The notes under the pieces: generated by a model
Database searches by the model: none
What the model saw: only the letters and a program-made list of their open reading frames with translations
Told to the model about the DNA's origin: nothing
Shown: positions 1 to 6,752 of the stretch, piece after piece
Position numbering within the stretch: position 1 is the first letter of the stretch
Layout of the letters: the number at the start of each line of letters is the position of its first letter
From: Kiloniellales bacterium
Lineage (GTDB): Bacteria > Pseudomonadota > Alphaproteobacteria > Kiloniellales > JAKSBE01
Reading direction: 5' to 3'
Assembly: GCA_030067055.1 (NCBI GenBank)
Contig: JASJAL010000206.1
Location: 1 to 10,627, forward strand
DNA: 10,627 nt
Program-made: the position numbers and the translations under genes

Positions 1-14
1 GGGATCCCCAGATC

Positions 15-482
15 ATGCTGAGCCGCGACCGGATCGGCGCTCTCTTGCTGCTGGCCTTCTCCACGGCCTACGGGTACCTGACCTTCCAGATCCCGGTGCT
101 GCCCTTTCAGGCAGAGGCCGCCATGACGGCCCGCACCATGCCGGAGGTTCTGACCGGTCTGGGCGTCCTGCTGTCGCTGGCGCTTTTGCTCAAGCCGGGC
201 AGCGCCGAAGGCCCTTCGCTTGCCGGCTTTCAATGGCGCGCAGCCCTTCTGGTCTGCGCCCTGATGGTGGCCTATGGCTTCGCGGTCCGGCCACTGGGTT
301 TCCTGATCTCCACGACCCTGTTCCTGGCCGGCGGCTTTCTCATCCTGGGCGAGCGGCGCTGGTGGCTGATCCTGGTCGCCTCGGTCCCGGTGGTGGTGTT
401 CTTCTGGGTCCTGATGACCCAGCTGCTGGGCGTCTTCATCGAGCCCTGGCCCGAGTTCCTGGCAGGAGACGGCGATGCTTGA
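15..482 (+). CDS. tctB: TctB-family small membrane subunit of a tripartite tricarboxylate transporter
   Basis: This is the small, poorly conserved membrane subunit of a TTT-type secondary transporter. It works in the inner membrane with the large TctA subunit and a periplasmic TctC binding protein to import carboxylates. The 155-residue protein has the family's usual size and start: a basic LSRDRI N-terminus, a hydrophobic helix at about 8-25, then the LPFQ...FTARTMP-type signature (here residues 29-43, AMTARTMPE). Further hydrophobic segments lie at about 45-60, 74-92, 95-111 and 117-140. Its stop overlaps the tctA start by 8 bases, which implies translational coupling. Only 14 bases precede the chosen ATG and show no clear ribosome binding site. 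The frame stays open to the window edge, so a start slightly upstream is possible. TctC usually lies upstream in such operons and would be outside the window. The substrate is unknown. Confidence 0.88.
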   Translation: MLSRDRIGALLLLAFSTAYGYLTFQIPVLPFQAEAAMTARTMPEVLTGLGVLLSLALLLKPGSAEGPSLAGFQWRAALLVCALMVAYGFAVRPLGFLISTTLFLAGGFLILGERRWWLILVASVPVVVFFWVLMTQLLGVFIEPWPEFLAGDGDA

Positions 483-2013
483 GGGCATCCTCACCGGCCT
501 GCAGACCGCCGCCTCGCCGCTCAACATCCTGATGGTGGCGGTCGGCTGCTTCGTCGGGACCTTCATCGGCATGCTGCCCGGGTTGGGGCCGATCTCGGCC
601 ATCGCCCTGATGATCCCCATCACCTACGGCTTCGATCCGGCGACCGGGCTGATCCTCATGGCCGGGGTCTACTACGGCGCGATCTTCGGCGGCTCGACCT
701 CTTCGATCCTGATCAACGCGCCCGGGGTCGCCGGCACGGTCGCCACGGCCTTCGATGGCTACCCGATGGCCCGGCGCGGCGAGGCCGGAAAGGCCCTGGC
801 GATCGCCGCCTATTCCTCCTTCTCCGGCGGGACCATCGCGGCGATATTCCTGCTGATCGCCGCGCCCTCCCTGGCCATCGTCTCGCTCGCCTTCCAGTCG
901 GCCGACTACTTCGCACTGATGGTCCTGGGCCTGACCGCGGTCGCCGCTTTCGCCGGCAAGGGCAACATCACCAAAGCGCTGCTGATGACCGTGCTGGGGC
1001 TCATGCTTTCCACGGTCGGGACCGACGCGGCGGTGGGCATGCAGCGCTTCACCCTCGGCATGCTCGACCTGATCGACGGCATCTCCTTCCTCTTGCTGGC
1101 GATGGCGACCTTCGCCCTCTCCGAGGCGCTGATGTCGGTCCTCAAGCCCAAGTCCGATGCCGACCGCCGGCGCGAGATGGAGGCCCAGCAGAACCTCGGC
1201 TCCATGAGGGTCAGCCGGGACGAGGTCAAGGAGATGGCGCCGGTGATCGGTCGCTCCTCGGTGCTGGGCTTCTTCATCGGCGTGCTGCCGGGCGCCGGCG
1301 CGACCATTGCCAGCTTCCTGGCCTACGGCATGGAGCAGCGCCTGGCCGGGCCGAAGAAGGGTGCCGAGTTCGGCAAGGGCTCGATCCGCGGCCTCTCGGC
1401 ACCGGAGACCGCCAACAACGCGGCCTGCTCCGGCTCCTTCGTGCCGCTGCTGACCCTCGGCATCCCCGGGTCGGGCACCACGGCGATCATGCTGGGCGCC
1501 CTGATCTCCTACGGCATCCAGCCGGGCCCGCGGCTCTTCGTCGACAACCCGTCGGTGTTCTGGGCGGTGATCATCTCGATGTACATCGGCAACGTGATCC
1601 TCCTGATCCTGAACCTGCCGCTGATTCCCTACATCGCGCGGATCCTGGCGATCCCCTCGACCATCCTGGTTCCGATGATCCTGTTCTTCTCGCTGATCGG
1701 GGTCTACTTCGTCTCCTTCAACACCTTCGACATTCACCTGATGGTGATCTTCGCGGTCGCCGCGGTCGGACTGCGCCTGCTCGACTTCCCCATGGCGCCG
1801 ATGCTGCTGGGCTTCATCCTGGGCGGCATGATGGAGGACAATCTGCGCCGGGCCCTGAGCATCAACGACGACTCCTGGTCCTTCCTCTGGGCCCGGCCCC
1901 TGACACTGTCGATCCTGGCAATCGCGGTGCTGATTCTCGTCCTACCGGCCCTGACTCCCTTCCTGCGGCGCCTGCTGGGCCGACGCCGCGAGACCGCCGG
2001 CGAAGGCGGCTGA
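475..2013 (+). CDS. tctA: TctA-family large permease subunit of a tripartite tricarboxylate transporter
   Basis: This is the large, multi-spanning inner-membrane permease subunit that forms the transport path of a TTT system. The 512 residues match the normal family length. The internal duplication typical of TctA is visible: GMLPGLGPISA at 32-42 is echoed by GVLPGAGATIAS at 269-280. Each is followed by a glycine/serine-rich signature, FGGSTSSILINAPG at 71-84 and PETANNAACSG at 310-320, the latter running on into TLGIPGSGTTA at 327-337. A hydrophilic loop at about 223-255 separates the halves, and the C-terminus is arginine-rich and cytoplasmic in appearance. The ATG is preceded by AGGAG at 464-468 inside tctB and overlaps the tctB stop. 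The hydrolase gene follows after 15 bases, so all three are probably one transcript. Known substrates of the family include citrate, tartrate, terephthalate and other carboxylates; the sequence does not tell which applies here. Confidence 0.95.
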   Translation: MLEGILTGLQTAASPLNILMVAVGCFVGTFIGMLPGLGPISAIALMIPITYGFDPATGLILMAGVYYGAIFGGSTSSILINAPGVAGTVATAFDGYPMARRGEAGKALAIAAYSSFSGGTIAAIFLLIAAPSLAIVSLAFQSADYFALMVLGLTAVAAFAGKGNITKALLMTVLGLMLSTVGTDAAVGMQRFTLGMLDLIDGISFLLLAMATFALSEALMSVLKPKSDADRRREMEAQQNLGSMRVSRDEVKEMAPVIGRSSVLGFFIGVLPGAGATIASFLAYGMEQRLAGPKKGAEFGKGSIRGLSAPETANNAACSGSFVPLLTLGIPGSGTTAIMLGALISYGIQPGPRLFVDNPSVFWAVIISMYIGNVILLILNLPLIPYIARILAIPSTILVPMILFFSLIGVYFVSFNTFDIHLMVIFAVAAVGLRLLDFPMAPMLLGFILGGMMEDNLRRALSINDDSWSFLWARPLTLSILAIAVLILVLPALTPFLRRLLGRRRETAGEGG

Positions 2014-2018
2014 GGAGG
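2012..2018 (+). promoter_or_regulatory. Ribosome binding site of the alpha/beta hydrolase gene
   Basis: GAGGAGG overlaps the tctA stop codon and lies 10 bases before the ATG at 2029. It fixes that start and suggests translational coupling to tctA. Confidence 0.7.
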
Positions 2019-2028
2019 CAACTCGAGA

Positions 2029-2886
2029 ATGGACTATCGCGCGCTCAGTGACGAAGACCTGGAAAGTCACCTCAATCCCAGGGTCGCCGTACCCGATTTC
2101 GAGGCGCGCCTCGCAGACTATGCCGCGCGCAGCGCCCGCAGCCGCGCGGAACTAGAGGCGGTGCTGGACCTGCCCTACGGCGAGAGTTCCCTGGAGCGCC
2201 TCGACATCTTTCCCGCTGCGGCGCCGGGCGCACCGGTCCAAGTCTTCGTCCACGGCGGCTACTGGCGCGCCCTGGACAAGAGCGATCACAGCTTCGTCGC
2301 CGACGCCCTGGTTTCAGCGGGCGCCACGGTGGTCGCGATCAACTACGACCTTTGCCCGGCGGTGACCCTGGATCGGGTCGTGGCGCAGACCCGCGCGGCC
2401 ATCGCCTGGACTTACCGCAACATCGGCGACTACGGCGGCGATCCGGAGCGGCTCTTCGTCTCCGGGCATTCCGCCGGCGCCCACCTCGCGGTCATGGCGC
2501 TACTTGAGGACTGGCCCGGGCAGCACGACCTGCCGCCGGAGCCGATCAAAGGGGTCGCGGCGAGCAGCGGGCTCTACGACCTGGCGCCGGTGCTGAGGAT
2601 CTCGGTCAACGAGGACGTCCGTCTTACCGCGGACATGGCCGCGCGCAACTCGCCGACATTGCACCCGCCACGGCAGCCCTTGCCGATGCTCCTGGCGGTC
2701 GGCGCGGAGGAGCCGGCCGGCTGGATCCAGCAAACCACCGACTTCCGCCAGGCCTTCGAGGCGAGCGCCGGGCCGGCCGAATTCCTTGAAGTGCCCGGCC
2801 GCAACCATTTCTCCATGCTCTACGACCTCGCCGATCCGGAGGCGGCGCTCTGCCGCGCGGTCTTGGCGCAGATGGGCCTCGTCTAG
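2029..2886 (+). CDS. Alpha/beta hydrolase, arylformamidase/esterase-like
   Basis: This is a probable cytoplasmic serine hydrolase; no signal peptide is visible. The 285-residue protein shows the HGGYW oxyanion-hole motif at 75-79, the nucleophile elbow GHSAG at 146-150 with Ser148, and a C-terminal histidine in GRNHFS (His260). The acid is less obvious: AVGAEEP at 223-229 sits where relatives carry the Asp or Glu, so Glu227 or Glu228 is the candidate. The N-terminal half (residues 1-45, with NPR and a helix rich in Ala and Arg) resembles the kynurenine formamidase-like group within the esterase/lipase superfamily. Members cleave formyl-aryl amides, carbamates or simple esters, so kynB should not be assumed. 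There are no kynurenine pathway genes nearby. It follows tctA by 15 bases, which suggests it acts on a compound imported by TctABC or on a product of it. Its end is 7 bases from the end of the convergent hydantoinase gene. Confidence 0.88.
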   Translation: MDYRALSDEDLESHLNPRVAVPDFEARLADYAARSARSRAELEAVLDLPYGESSLERLDIFPAAAPGAPVQVFVHGGYWRALDKSDHSFVADALVSAGATVVAINYDLCPAVTLDRVVAQTRAAIAWTYRNIGDYGGDPERLFVSGHSAGAHLAVMALLEDWPGQHDLPPEPIKGVAASSGLYDLAPVLRISVNEDVRLTADMAARNSPTLHPPRQPLPMLLAVGAEEPAGWIQQTTDFRQAFEASAGPAEFLEVPGRNHFSMLYDLADPEAALCRAVLAQMGLV

Positions 2887-2893
2887 GAACCGC

Positions 2894-4363
2894 TCAGGAC
2901 CAGCCGAGGTCGGTGCCGCCGTTGCGCGCAGGGTCGAGCTCCGGAGCCGGGCGGCCGAGGGGCTTGGCGCTCTCGGGCGGGTCGCAGGGGAGAAAGGCCC
3001 CGCTGCCGCGTTCGACCTGCAACTGGCCATCCTCGATCACGATCCGGCCGCGGTTGATCACGGTCACCGGCCAGCCGGTGATCCGCCGGCCCTCGTAGGG
3101 TGTGTAGCCGGCCCGGTCGTGCAGCAGGTCGTAGCTGATCTCGACCGATCTGTCCGGGTCCCAGATCGCAAGGTCCGCGTCGGCCCCCACCGCCAGGCTG
3201 CCCTTTCGCGGGTAGAGGCCGTAGAGCTTGGCCGCGTTGGTCGAGGCCAGAGCGACGAAGTCGTTCAGCGACAAGCGGCCGCCGCCCACACCTTCGGAGA
3301 ACAGCAGGGGCAGGCGCAGCTCCAGGCCCGGTACGCCGTTGGCCATCTCCTTGAAGGTGGTCTTCTCACCTCGGGGCAGCTTGCCGCTTTCATCGAAGCG
3401 GTAGGGCGCGTGGTCCGAGGAGAAGACCTGGAAGGTGCCGTTGGCGAGGCCCCGCCACATGGCCTCCTGGTCGGCCGCATCGCGGGGCGGCGGGCTGCAG
3501 CAAAACTTGGCACCATCGAGCCCGTCGCGCGCGAGGTCGTCCGCCGTCAGGAAAAGGTACTGCGGGCAGGTTTCGCCGTAGATCTTGAGGCCGCGGGTCT
3601 GGGCCTTGCGAATCGCATCCATCGCCTCGGCCGCCGAGACGTGGACCACCAGCAGCGGCACGTCGAGGAACTCGGCGAGGCGGATCGCCCGGTGGGTCGC
3701 CTCGCCCTCGGCGGCCCTGGCGTGGCTCAGCGCGTGGTGCTGCGGCAGCACATGGCCGCCCTGCAGCAGGCGGTCGGTCATCCAGGCGATGACGTCGTGG
3801 TTCTCGGCGTGGACCATGACCAGGGCGCCCTCGCGCCGGGCAACCGACAGCACGTCGAGCAGCTGACGGTCGTCGAGTTTCAGGCGCTCGTAGGTCATGT
3901 AGACCTTGAAGGAGCTGTAGCCGTCGCGGATCAGGGCCGGCAATTCCTGACCCAGGACGCTCTCGCTGGGATCCGAGACGATCAGGTGGAAGGCGTAGTC
4001 GATCACCGCCTTGGGGCCGGCGCAGGCGTGGTAGTCCTGGACCACCTGGCGCAGGGACTGGCCGCGGTGCTGGGCGGCGAAGGGAATCACCGTGGTGGTG
4101 CCGCCGAAAGCGGCGGAGACCGTGGCCGAGTGGAAGTCGTCGGCGGTCATGACGCCGCCGGAGGAGCGCTGCTCGATGTGGCAGTGGCTGTCGACCCCGC
4201 CCGGCAGGACGTAAGCGCCGGCGGCGTCGATCTCCCGCGCAGCGGGTCCGAGGTCGGTCCCGAATGCGGCGATCCGCTCGCCCGCGATCCCGATGTCGCA
4301 GCGCATGGTTTCGCTGGCGGTGGCGACGGTGCCGCCGCGCACCACCAGATCGAAGTCGGCCAT
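2894..4363 (-). CDS. Dihydropyrimidinase / D-hydantoinase-type amidohydrolase
   Basis: This is a cyclic amidohydrolase that opens dihydropyrimidine, hydantoin or related cyclic ureide/imide rings in the cytoplasm. The 489 residues match the usual length of the family. The binuclear metal site is complete: DSHCH (His60, His62), the lysine to be carboxylated in SFKVYMTYE (Lys153), VHAEN (His185), VHVSA (His241) and SSDHAPY (Asp317). The GETCPQYL block at 263-270 and the STNAAKLYGLYPRKG block at 374-388 are also typical. The start at ATG 4361-4363 is chosen because AGGGAGGGG precedes it and because MADFDLVVRGG is the normal N-terminus. The frame stays open far upstream, but that extension is not protein-like. 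The metal motif reads DSHCH where many dihydropyrimidinases have D-x-H-T-H. No carbamoylase (beta-ureidopropionase) or dihydropyrimidine dehydrogenase is in the window. Allantoinase or an imidase-like role are alternatives. Confidence 0.92.
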   Translation of the reverse strand: MADFDLVVRGGTVATASETMRCDIGIAGERIAAFGTDLGPAAREIDAAGAYVLPGGVDSHCHIEQRSSGGVMTADDFHSATVSAAFGGTTTVIPFAAQHRGQSLRQVVQDYHACAGPKAVIDYAFHLIVSDPSESVLGQELPALIRDGYSSFKVYMTYERLKLDDRQLLDVLSVARREGALVMVHAENHDVIAWMTDRLLQGGHVLPQHHALSHARAAEGEATHRAIRLAEFLDVPLLVVHVSAAEAMDAIRKAQTRGLKIYGETCPQYLFLTADDLARDGLDGAKFCCSPPPRDAADQEAMWRGLANGTFQVFSSDHAPYRFDESGKLPRGEKTTFKEMANGVPGLELRLPLLFSEGVGGGRLSLNDFVALASTNAAKLYGLYPRKGSLAVGADADLAIWDPDRSVEISYDLLHDRAGYTPYEGRRITGWPVTVINRGRIVIEDGQLQVERGSGAFLPCDPPESAKPLGRPAPELDPARNGGTDLGWS

Positions 4364-4367
4364 CCCG

Positions 4368-4376
4368 CCCCTCCCT
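4368..4376 (-). promoter_or_regulatory. Ribosome binding site deciding the hydantoinase start
   Basis: Read on the minus strand the site is AGGGAGGGG, with 4 bases before the ATG (6 from the GGAGG core). It supports the start at 4363 over the very long upstream open frame. Confidence 0.65.
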
Positions 4377-4412
4377 GACGTCTTCTCTTCTTTCGCGCTG
4401 ACGCGCGGGAGC

Positions 4413-4443
4413 ACTCTAGCGCAGCGGCCGGGGCGACGGTCAA
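4413..4443 (-). promoter_or_regulatory. Candidate sigma70-type promoter for the hydantoinase gene
   Basis: On the minus strand TTGACC (4438-4443) is followed after 19 bases by TAGAGT (4413-4418). Transcription would start near 4406 and give a leader of about 40-45 bases. The -35 matches well. The spacer is longer than ideal and the -10 is only 4 of 6, so this is a by-eye candidate. Confidence 0.3.
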
Positions 4444-4561
4444 CGTTTCCAGGGCCGGCCTCTTGCCCCTTGCGGCCCGGCGCGGCCCGGCCAAGAATGC
4501 GACTGGGTTTCGGCAGTGAATTCCGGCGCCCCCACGGACGGCAACGAGGAAAGGCCCTGGC

Positions 4562-5662
4562 ATGGAAAGCGGCGGAACCTCCCAGGGCGGCGACGCCTTC
4601 ATCGAGCGCAGCTTGAACGTCGCCATCCGCGTCGGTTTGGTGCTGCTGCTGATCGCCTGGTGCTTCACCGTCGTGCGCCCCTTCGTCGCGCCGATCATCT
4701 GGGGCATCATCATCGCGGTCGCGACCCATCCCGCCTACGTTCGCCTGCAGTGGGCACTCGGGGGTCGAAGCGGCCTGGCGGCGACGGCCTACGTCATCGT
4801 CTTCCTGGTGGTGTTGATCACCCCGGCGCTGCTGCTGGCCGGCACCATGGTCGATGCGGTGCGTTTCGTCGCAAACGACCTGAGCGACGGCGTCCTGGAC
4901 CTGCCGCCGCCACCGACCGAAATCAAGTCCTGGCCCTTCGTCGGCGAGCCGCTGCACGATTTCTGGGTGCTGGCTTCGACCAACATTCAGGAGGCTCTGG
5001 GCCAGCTCGAGCCGGAGCTCAAGGTGATCGGCACCTGGCTCCTCAACTTCGTCGGAAAGGTCGCCATCGGCTTGCTGCAGTTCATCGTCGCGGCCTTCAT
5101 CGCCGCCGCGTTGCTGGTGAATGCAGCCGGCGGCGAGCGGGTTGCGGACGATATCGCGACCCGACTGATGGGGCAGCGGGGACCGGTCTACGCGGACCTG
5201 GCGCGCGCCACGATTCGCAGCGTCGCCTACGGAATCCTGGGCGTCGCGCTGATCCAGTCGATCCTCGCCGGGCTCGGCTTCCTGGTCGTCGGACTGCCCG
5301 GCGCCGGTCTGCTGGCGCTGATCTGCCTCGTCCTCATCGTCGTGCAAATCGGCCCGGCGCTGGTAATGATTCCGGTCGTGATCTACGAGTTCTACGCCTC
5401 TGACATCACGACCGCGATCATCTTCGCCATCTGGTGTTTCCTGGTCACCATCCTCGACAACGTGCTCAAGCCCTTCGTCCTCGGGCGCGGCGTGAAGGTG
5501 CCCCTGCTCATCGTCTTCCTAGGCGCCATCGGCGGCATCCTCTCGATGGGAATTCTCGGCCTCTTTGTCGGGCCGGTCGTGCTGGCGCTGGGCTACACCC
5601 TTTTCGTCGCCTGGATGGAGGAGGACCAGAAGCGCGCCGCCGTCGCTTCGGACCGGACTTGA
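4562..5662 (+). CDS. AI-2E family (PerM/YdiK-like) membrane transporter
   Basis: This is a polytopic inner-membrane protein of the AI-2E exporter superfamily. The 366 residues fit the family. Hydrophobic helices lie at about 22-39, 42-56, 72-94, 160-188, 218-245, 246-276, 282-298 and 312-350, with a long soluble segment at 100-155. The diagnostic C-terminal signatures are present: DNVLKPFVLGRG at 299-310, followed by the helix pair GAIGGILSMGILGLFVGPVV at 321-340. A GAGGA/AAGG ribosome site (4546-4554) precedes the ATG. It is transcribed divergently from the hydantoinase gene. Members have been linked to autoinducer-2 export, sodium/proton antiport or indole-like compounds, but most have no proven substrate. 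The annotation should not be read as evidence for quorum sensing. Confidence 0.9.
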   Translation: MESGGTSQGGDAFIERSLNVAIRVGLVLLLIAWCFTVVRPFVAPIIWGIIIAVATHPAYVRLQWALGGRSGLAATAYVIVFLVVLITPALLLAGTMVDAVRFVANDLSDGVLDLPPPPTEIKSWPFVGEPLHDFWVLASTNIQEALGQLEPELKVIGTWLLNFVGKVAIGLLQFIVAAFIAAALLVNAAGGERVADDIATRLMGQRGPVYADLARATIRSVAYGILGVALIQSILAGLGFLVVGLPGAGLLALICLVLIVVQIGPALVMIPVVIYEFYASDITTAIIFAIWCFLVTILDNVLKPFVLGRGVKVPLLIVFLGAIGGILSMGILGLFVGPVVLALGYTLFVAWMEEDQKRAAVASDRT

Positions 5663-5753
5663 CGCCGGGGCTCGCCGATCAGCCAGCGTGGGCCCTTGTC
5701 GATAGCCCGAAGGTAAACTCGAATCCGACGGCCGGGACGGAGCCTCGGCAGGC

Positions 5754-5760
5754 AAGGAGG
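5754..5760 (+). promoter_or_regulatory. Strong Shine-Dalgarno site of the hydratase gene
   Basis: AAGGAGG, extended by a further AGG, ends 5 bases before the ATG at 5766. It is a full anti-SD match and suggests high translation of the downstream gene. Confidence 0.75.
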
Positions 5761-5765
5761 AGGAA

Positions 5766-6557
5766 ATGCTAAAGCGAGAGCAGACCGAGAAAGCCGCGGA
5801 TCTGATTCTCGAACACTGGCGGACCGGCGGGCAAATCGCCGGCTTGCCGGAGGAGCTCCGCCCGGGAAGCCGCGTGGAGGGCTACGCGATCCAGGCGAGC
5901 CTGGAAGAACGCTCCGGCCAGGCTCTCTTCGGATGGAAGATCGCCGCGACCTCGGAGGGCGGGCAGCGCCATATCGGCGTCGACGGACCCCTCGCCGGCC
6001 GCCTGCTGGCCGATCGGGTGATCGCGCCCGGCGAGACGCCGACCTTGAGCGGGAACCACATGACCGTCGCGGAGTCGGAGTTCGCCTTTCGCATGGGCAA
6101 GACCCTGCCGGCGCGCGCCGAGCCCTACGCCGTCGATGACCTGCTGGACGCGGTCGGGTCCCTGCACCTGGCGATCGAGCTGCCGAGCTCGCGTTTCCTG
6201 GATTTCGCCAAGGTCGGGGCGGCGCAGCTGATCGCCGACAACGCCTGCGCCCATCAGTTCCTGCTCGGCCCCGCGGTCGAGGCGGACTGGCGCGATATCG
6301 ACCTCAGCCAACATCCGGTGACCGGCCGGGTCCACGGCAAGCTCACGGAGGAAGGCAGTGGCGCCGCCGTGCTCGGGGACCCGCGCGTGGCCCTGACCTG
6401 GCTGGCCAACGAGCTTTCCGGTCTCGGCATCGACCTCGCCACCGGCCAGGTGGTGACCACCGGAACCTGCACCGTGCCGCTTTCGATCGCGCCGGGCGAC
6501 CGGGTCGAGGCCGACTTCGGCCGGCTCGGTCAGATCGGACTCAGCCTCGGAAGCTAG
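5766..6557 (+). CDS. 2-keto-4-pentenoate hydratase / oxaloacetate-type decarboxylase fold enzyme (MhpD-like, FAH superfamily)
   Basis: This is a soluble, metal-dependent enzyme of the FAH/MhpD fold. Members hydrate 2-hydroxypenta-2,4-dienoate-type compounds to 4-hydroxy-2-oxo acids in meta-cleavage pathways, or decarboxylate 2-oxo acids such as 4-oxalocrotonate. The 263-residue length matches MhpD. The metal ligands expected from MhpD are visible: Glu103 and Glu105 in AESEFAF and Glu138 in AIELPSSRF. The active-site lysine is in FGWKIAATS (Lys58). The C-terminal TTGTCTVPLSIAPGDRVEADF block at 231-251 is the family hallmark. It follows the AI-2E gene by about 100 bases on the same strand. No ring-cleavage dioxygenase, semialdehyde dehydrogenase or aldolase is present to define a pathway, so the exact substrate is open. 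Confidence 0.88.
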   Translation: MLKREQTEKAADLILEHWRTGGQIAGLPEELRPGSRVEGYAIQASLEERSGQALFGWKIAATSEGGQRHIGVDGPLAGRLLADRVIAPGETPTLSGNHMTVAESEFAFRMGKTLPARAEPYAVDDLLDAVGSLHLAIELPSSRFLDFAKVGAAQLIADNACAHQFLLGPAVEADWRDIDLSQHPVTGRVHGKLTEEGSGAAVLGDPRVALTWLANELSGLGIDLATGQVVTTGTCTVPLSIAPGDRVEADFGRLGQIGLSLGS

Positions 6558-6752
6558 AGCGCGAACTCACAAACCTGAAGCGGCATAGCTGCCTCGGAGA
6601 ATGTCCGGACTTGCGGAGGGATCGGACGCTCGCTGGTGCGCCTCAGAAAGAGCAAATTCGACCCAAACCGGTAATTCCACATCGATAGACTTGCCTTCTG
6701 CCCAAACGTAATATCCCTTTCCTACAAGCGCGTCCTGCAGGAAACCGGTAGG
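6558..6752. other. Intergenic spacer with a drop in GC and possible relic coding on the minus strand
   Basis: No confident gene lies here. The sequence is visibly less GC-rich than the preceding operon. On the minus strand the frame from about 6752 to 6567 translates to a plausible-looking peptide including VGKGYYVWAEGKSID and ends at TGA. It has no obvious start or ribosome site of its own, and its open upstream part is antisense to the cyclase gene. Confidence 0.3.
6686..6714 (+). promoter_or_regulatory. Candidate promoter of the cyclase gene
   Basis: TAGACT (6686-6691) and TAATAT (6709-6714) are separated by 17 bases and lie 38 bases before the cyclase ATG. Each hexamer matches the sigma70 consensus at 4 of 6 positions, so the call is weak. 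Confidence 0.25.

Noticed and set aside
436..1737. 433-codon open frame antisense to tctA
   Set aside because: The translation is rich in Arg, Gly, Asp, Gln and His with no hydrophobic core, typical of a GC-rich shadow frame. The sense strand holds a clear TctA with complete motifs.
2029..2886. Calling the hydrolase kynurenine formamidase (kynB)
   Set aside because: The fold and motifs fit the wider arylformamidase-like group, but no kynurenine pathway genes are nearby and the acid residue is atypical.
2786..4378. 530-codon plus-strand frame opposite the hydantoinase gene
   Set aside because: It is an antisense shadow with low-complexity Val/Gly/Arg content, overlaps the end of the hydrolase gene and has no recognisable domain.
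4364..5347. N-terminal extension of the hydantoinase frame on the minus strand, back to 5347
   Set aside because: The extension is Asp/Gln/Arg-rich and antisense to the AI-2E gene. The normal family N-terminus and a good ribosome site are at 4363.
4562..5662. Quorum-sensing autoinducer-2 exporter
   Set aside because: The family name is historical; no lsr or luxS genes are present and most members have other or unknown substrates.
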